Source: an uncultured Collinsella sp. (GTDB lineage Bacteria; Actinomycetota; Coriobacteriia; Coriobacteriales; Coriobacteriaceae). From it: a DNA stretch of 7,216 bases. Position numbers and translations under genes: made by a program. This document shows positions 5,340 through 7,216 of the stretch, in pieces. The stretch is from NCBI GenBank assembly GCA_900542325.1, contig UQMY01000051.1, forward strand, positions 1 to 7,216, in the 5' to 3' direction. Position 1 is the stretch's first letter. Each line of letters opens with the position of its first letter. A model generated the notes under the pieces. It saw only the letters and a list, made by a program, of their open reading frames with translations. It ran no database searches and was not told the DNA's origin.

Positions 5340-6218
5340 CTATACAAGACCCCAGGTCTTGACCTCTTGGTCGAGCCAGCCGTCGGCCAGACGATCGCAA
5401 ATCACCTGATCGACCACGGCCGAAAGGTCGCAGCCCTTCTTGGTCGCCACGCCGTAGCCCTGCTCGCCAAACTTGACCTCGGGCTGCAACAGCTCAACGG
5501 TCTCGTTCATGTAACCGGCCAGCGTGGAGCGGTCCATGGCAAAGACGTCGATATTGCCGGCGTCGAGCGAGCTCTTGATGATGGGGTAGCCGCTAAAGGC
5601 CCTAAACTCGGGCTTGCAGCTAAAGCCGTTGTCCTTGATCATCTGCTCGATCAGGCCCTGCGTGGTGGCACCCTGGCTCACGCCGATGACCTTGCCGTCC
5701 AGGTCCTCAATCGAGGTAAAGCCCGAACGCTTCTTGACCATGAGTCCCACGTAGTCGGTGCGGTACGGCGTCGAGAAATCCCAGCTCTTCTTGCGCTCGT
5801 CGGTGATGGTGTAGGTCGCCGCGACCACGTCGAGTTGGCCGTTATCGATCAGCGGGCCGCGTGTCTTGGGCGTTACGTCGGTAAACTCGACAAGCTCCTG
5901 GGCACGGGCTTCCTTGTAGCTCACGCCAAAGACGGCAGCGGCAATCTGGTAGCACAAATCGACTTCCATGCCCTCAAAGCGACCCTTGGCGGTGTCGTAA
6001 TAGCCGTAGCCGGGAACGTCTTTCTTAACGCCGGCATTCAGATGGCCGCGCGACTTGATGGCCGCAAGCTTGGACCCCTTGTCGGAGCCCTCACCACTGG
6101 CAGAGTTGCCGCAACCGGTGAGCGCGGTCCCCGTCAGCGCGAGCATGCCGGCGCCAGCCAGCTGCAAAAAGTGACGGCGCGATACAGCCGCCCTCGTCAT
6201 ATCCGTCATGTCCATCAC
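5340..6218 (-). CDS. amino acid-binding lipoprotein of the ABC transporter (SBP family 3)
   Basis: This extracytoplasmic binding protein (292 residues from the GTG at 6218) delivers an amino acid to the permeases. It carries a twin-arginine signal, SRRHFLQLAGAG (13-24), and a lipobox LTGC with Cys36, so it is probably exported folded by Tat and lipid-anchored. The mature domain has family-3 features: FEGMEVDLC (81-89), TITDER (137-142), WDFSTPY (146-152), GVSQGATTQ (179-187) and MDRSTLAGY (228-236). Arg142 and Asp229 lie where ligand carboxylate and amino groups are usually held. The start is uncertain. GTG 6218, ATG 6215 and ATG 6209 are in frame within ten bases, and GGTGAT (6219-6214) could serve as Shine-Dalgarno for 6209. 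All keep the full signal. The ATPase stop is only five bases upstream, which suggests coupled translation. Ligand specificity is unknown. Confidence 0.87.
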   Translation of the reverse strand: MMDMTDMTRAAVSRRHFLQLAGAGMLALTGTALTGCGNSASGEGSDKGSKLAAIKSRGHLNAGVKKDVPGYGYYDTAKGRFEGMEVDLCYQIAAAVFGVSYKEARAQELVEFTDVTPKTRGPLIDNGQLDVVAATYTITDERKKSWDFSTPYRTDYVGLMVKKRSGFTSIEDLDGKVIGVSQGATTQGLIEQMIKDNGFSCKPEFRAFSGYPIIKSSLDAGNIDVFAMDRSTLAGYMNETVELLQPEVKFGEQGYGVATKKGCDLSAVVDQVICDRLADGWLDQEVKTWGLV

Positions 6219-6223
6219 CGCGC

Positions 6224-6955
6224 CTAGTGCAGAATCTTGGACAGGAACTCGCGGCAGCGCGGGTTCTCGGGGTTATCGAAGAAGTGCTCGGGCGTGCCCT
6301 CCTCCAGAATGCGGCCGTCCTCCATAAAGATGACGCGGTCGGCCACCTGGCGCGCAAAGCCCATCTCATGCGTCACGCAGATCATGGTGATGTCCTCCTG
6401 CGCGAGCTCGATCATAACGTCCAGAACCTCCTGGACCATCTCGGGGTCGAGCGCCGAGGTCGGCTCGTCAAACAGGATGATGGGCTGCTTGGTACACAGG
6501 GCACGGGCGATGGCGATGCGCTGCTGCTGACCACCCGAGAGATTCTGCGGATACTCGCCGGCCTTATGCGCCATGCCGACGCGCTTGAGTGCGGCGATGG
6601 CGATCTCGGTCGCCTCCTCCTTGCTCTTCTTTTGCAGCTTGATGGGCGCGAGTGTCAGGTTGCCCAGCACCGTCATGTTGGGATACAGGTTGAACTGCTG
6701 GAACACCATGGAACTATACCTGCGAGCCATCTCCAGGTGATTCTTTTTGGTGAGCGGCGTACCGTCGATGATGACTTCGCCCGACGTGGGCTCCTCCAGA
6801 TAATCGACACAGCGGATGAGCGTCGACTTGCCCGAGCCGGAAGGCCCGATCATTACGAGCTTCTCGCCGCGCTTGACGGTGAGGTTGATATCTTTGAGCA
6901 CATGCAGGTCGCCAAAGTACTTGTTGAGATGCTTGATCTCGATCATGTCTGCCAT
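6224..6955 (-). CDS. polar amino acid ABC transporter ATP-binding protein (GlnQ-like)
   Basis: A 243-residue cytoplasmic ATPase that powers the importer as a dimer. All key motifs are intact: an aromatic A-loop Tyr13, Walker A GPSGSGKST (37-45), Q-loop Gln86 in FQQFNLYPNMTV, signature LSGGQQQR (139-146), Walker B ILFDE (160-164) with catalytic Glu164, D-loop SALD (167-170) and switch His196. Length and the FNL(Y/F)P and GMAH segments are typical of GlnQ/HisP-type proteins. The ATG at 6955 has AAGGGA five bases upstream; Met4 (6946) is a less likely start. It is the first gene of the operon, five bases before the binding-protein start. A gene symbol such as glnQ would imply a substrate that the sequence does not prove. 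Confidence 0.92.
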   Translation of the reverse strand: MADMIEIKHLNKYFGDLHVLKDINLTVKRGEKLVMIGPSGSGKSTLIRCVDYLEEPTSGEVIIDGTPLTKKNHLEMARRYSSMVFQQFNLYPNMTVLGNLTLAPIKLQKKSKEEATEIAIAALKRVGMAHKAGEYPQNLSGGQQQRIAIARALCTKQPIILFDEPTSALDPEMVQEVLDVMIELAQEDITMICVTHEMGFARQVADRVIFMEDGRILEEGTPEHFFDNPENPRCREFLSKILH

Positions 6956-6990
6956 GGATGTCCCTTCCCTGCGTTTACACGAGTTGAACT

Positions 6991-6996
6991 ATTGTA
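6991..6996 (-). promoter_or_regulatory. possible -10 box of the ABC operon
   Basis: On the minus strand TACAAT lies about 36 bases upstream of the ATPase start, a plausible distance. No good -35 box is found 16-18 bases further up; the best, TGCGGA, matches at only two positions. The prediction rests on one hexamer and position. Confidence 0.4.
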
Positions 6997-7065
6997 CGGA
7001 AAGAACCACGTTTCCGCAGCCCACACTACATCCCCGTAAAGAACCCGCAATCTTCCACCCACTCA

Positions 7066-7104
7066 TTGGGCACTCATTTAAGTCTGTCCCCAGTGAGCGC
7101 CCAA
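7066..7104 (-). repeat. REP-like GGGGACAG-core hairpin, copy C
   Basis: The arms TTGGGCACTCA (7066-7076) and TGAGCGCCCAA (7094-7104) pair at 10 of 11 positions. The loop on the minus strand holds GGGGACAGACTTAAATG, which shares GGGGACAG with the hairpins at 2752-2796 and 3088-3128. The stem is unrelated to theirs, so what is conserved is the core, not the arms. It lies about 110 bases upstream of the ATPase start. Confidence 0.55.
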
Positions 7105-7167
7105 CCGCCCTTGTTGAGCATAAGTCAGCGAAAACCCGTACACGCGAGCAAGGTGACGTGAAATCAG

Positions 7168-7190
7168 AACCACCCTTAAAAAGGGTGGTT
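7168..7190. terminator. compact hairpin near right edge, possible terminator
   Basis: A perfect 10-bp stem, AACCACCCTT/AAGGGTGGTT, has a 3-nt AAA loop. T residues follow on both sides but in broken runs (TTTGCTCTT on the plus side, TTCTGATTT on the minus side). It could end a minus-strand gene lying to the right of the window, upstream of the ABC operon. No gene is visible between it and the ATPase start, where only the copy C hairpin and the possible promoter are seen. Confidence 0.5.
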
Positions 7191-7216
7191 TGCTCTTAGG
7201 GTATAACCCACGGGCC

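Noticed and set aside
5315..5347. TTG start at 5347 for the first permease
   Set aside because: It would overlap the binding-protein gene and lacks a ribosome site, whereas ATG 5314 has a strong AAGGAAGGA sequence at good spacing.
5334..6227. Open frame of 297 codons on the plus strand opposite the binding-protein gene
   Set aside because: The opposite strand encodes an intact family-3 binding protein with signal and lipobox; the plus frame has no domain and no ribosome site.
6227..7039. Open frame of 270 codons on the plus strand opposite the ATPase
   Set aside because: The minus strand carries all ABC ATPase motifs in order; the plus frame is an antisense shadow.

Overview
The window is a 7.2-kb stretch of high-GC bacterial chromosome. 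Coding is strongly biased to G/C at third codon positions, starts are mostly ATG with clear Shine-Dalgarno sequences, and gene spacing is compact. Gene content and repeat style (an anaerobic Nfn-type flavoprotein pair, a polar amino acid ABC cassette, many short intergenic palindromes with a GGGGACAG-like core) suggest a gut anaerobe of the Coriobacteriia, probably Collinsella-like. That assignment is inference from style and cannot be proved from the window. No phage gene, transposase, CRISPR array, rRNA or tRNA was seen.

Layout, left to right. Bases 1-435 hold no convincing gene. They contain a strong 16-bp terminator hairpin (for an upstream gene outside the window) bracketed by two inverted copies of a short palindromic repeat, then a TATAAT promoter and a structured leader. 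Bases 436-2675 (+) are a two-gene operon, nfnA-nfnB, with a 10-bp overlap. It encodes an electron-bifurcating NADH-dependent reduced ferredoxin:NADP+ oxidoreductase, whose subunits are often annotated as a DHODH-like FAD/NAD-binding protein and glutamate synthase small chain. It ends at a terminator at 2704-2743. Bases 2676-3134 are a convergent intergenic region packed with repeats: three tandem 57-bp palindromic units at an 80/81-bp period, enclosed by two inverted copies of a GGGGACAG-core hairpin. The right-hand copy also works as a terminator for the next gene.

From 3135 to 6955 all genes are on the minus strand. Read in transcription order they are an ATPase (6955-6224), a Tat-type lipoprotein substrate-binding protein (6218-5340), two membrane permeases (5314-4568 and 4564-3926), a 106-nt long hairpin that touches the last stop codon, and a separate cytidylate-kinase-like gene (3758-3135). 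The first four form one complete polar amino acid uptake ABC transporter operon. Bases 6956-7216 hold its likely promoter, another GGGGACAG-core hairpin and a second hairpin near the right edge.

How the parts work together: NfnAB balances ferredoxin, NADH and NADPH pools in fermentation. The ABC operon would import an amino acid, with ATP hydrolysis driving a two-permease channel fed by a lipid-anchored binding protein. The kinase-like protein has no obvious link to either. The genes are conventional. The least explained part is the repeat architecture between them, above all the triple palindrome array at 2814-3031.
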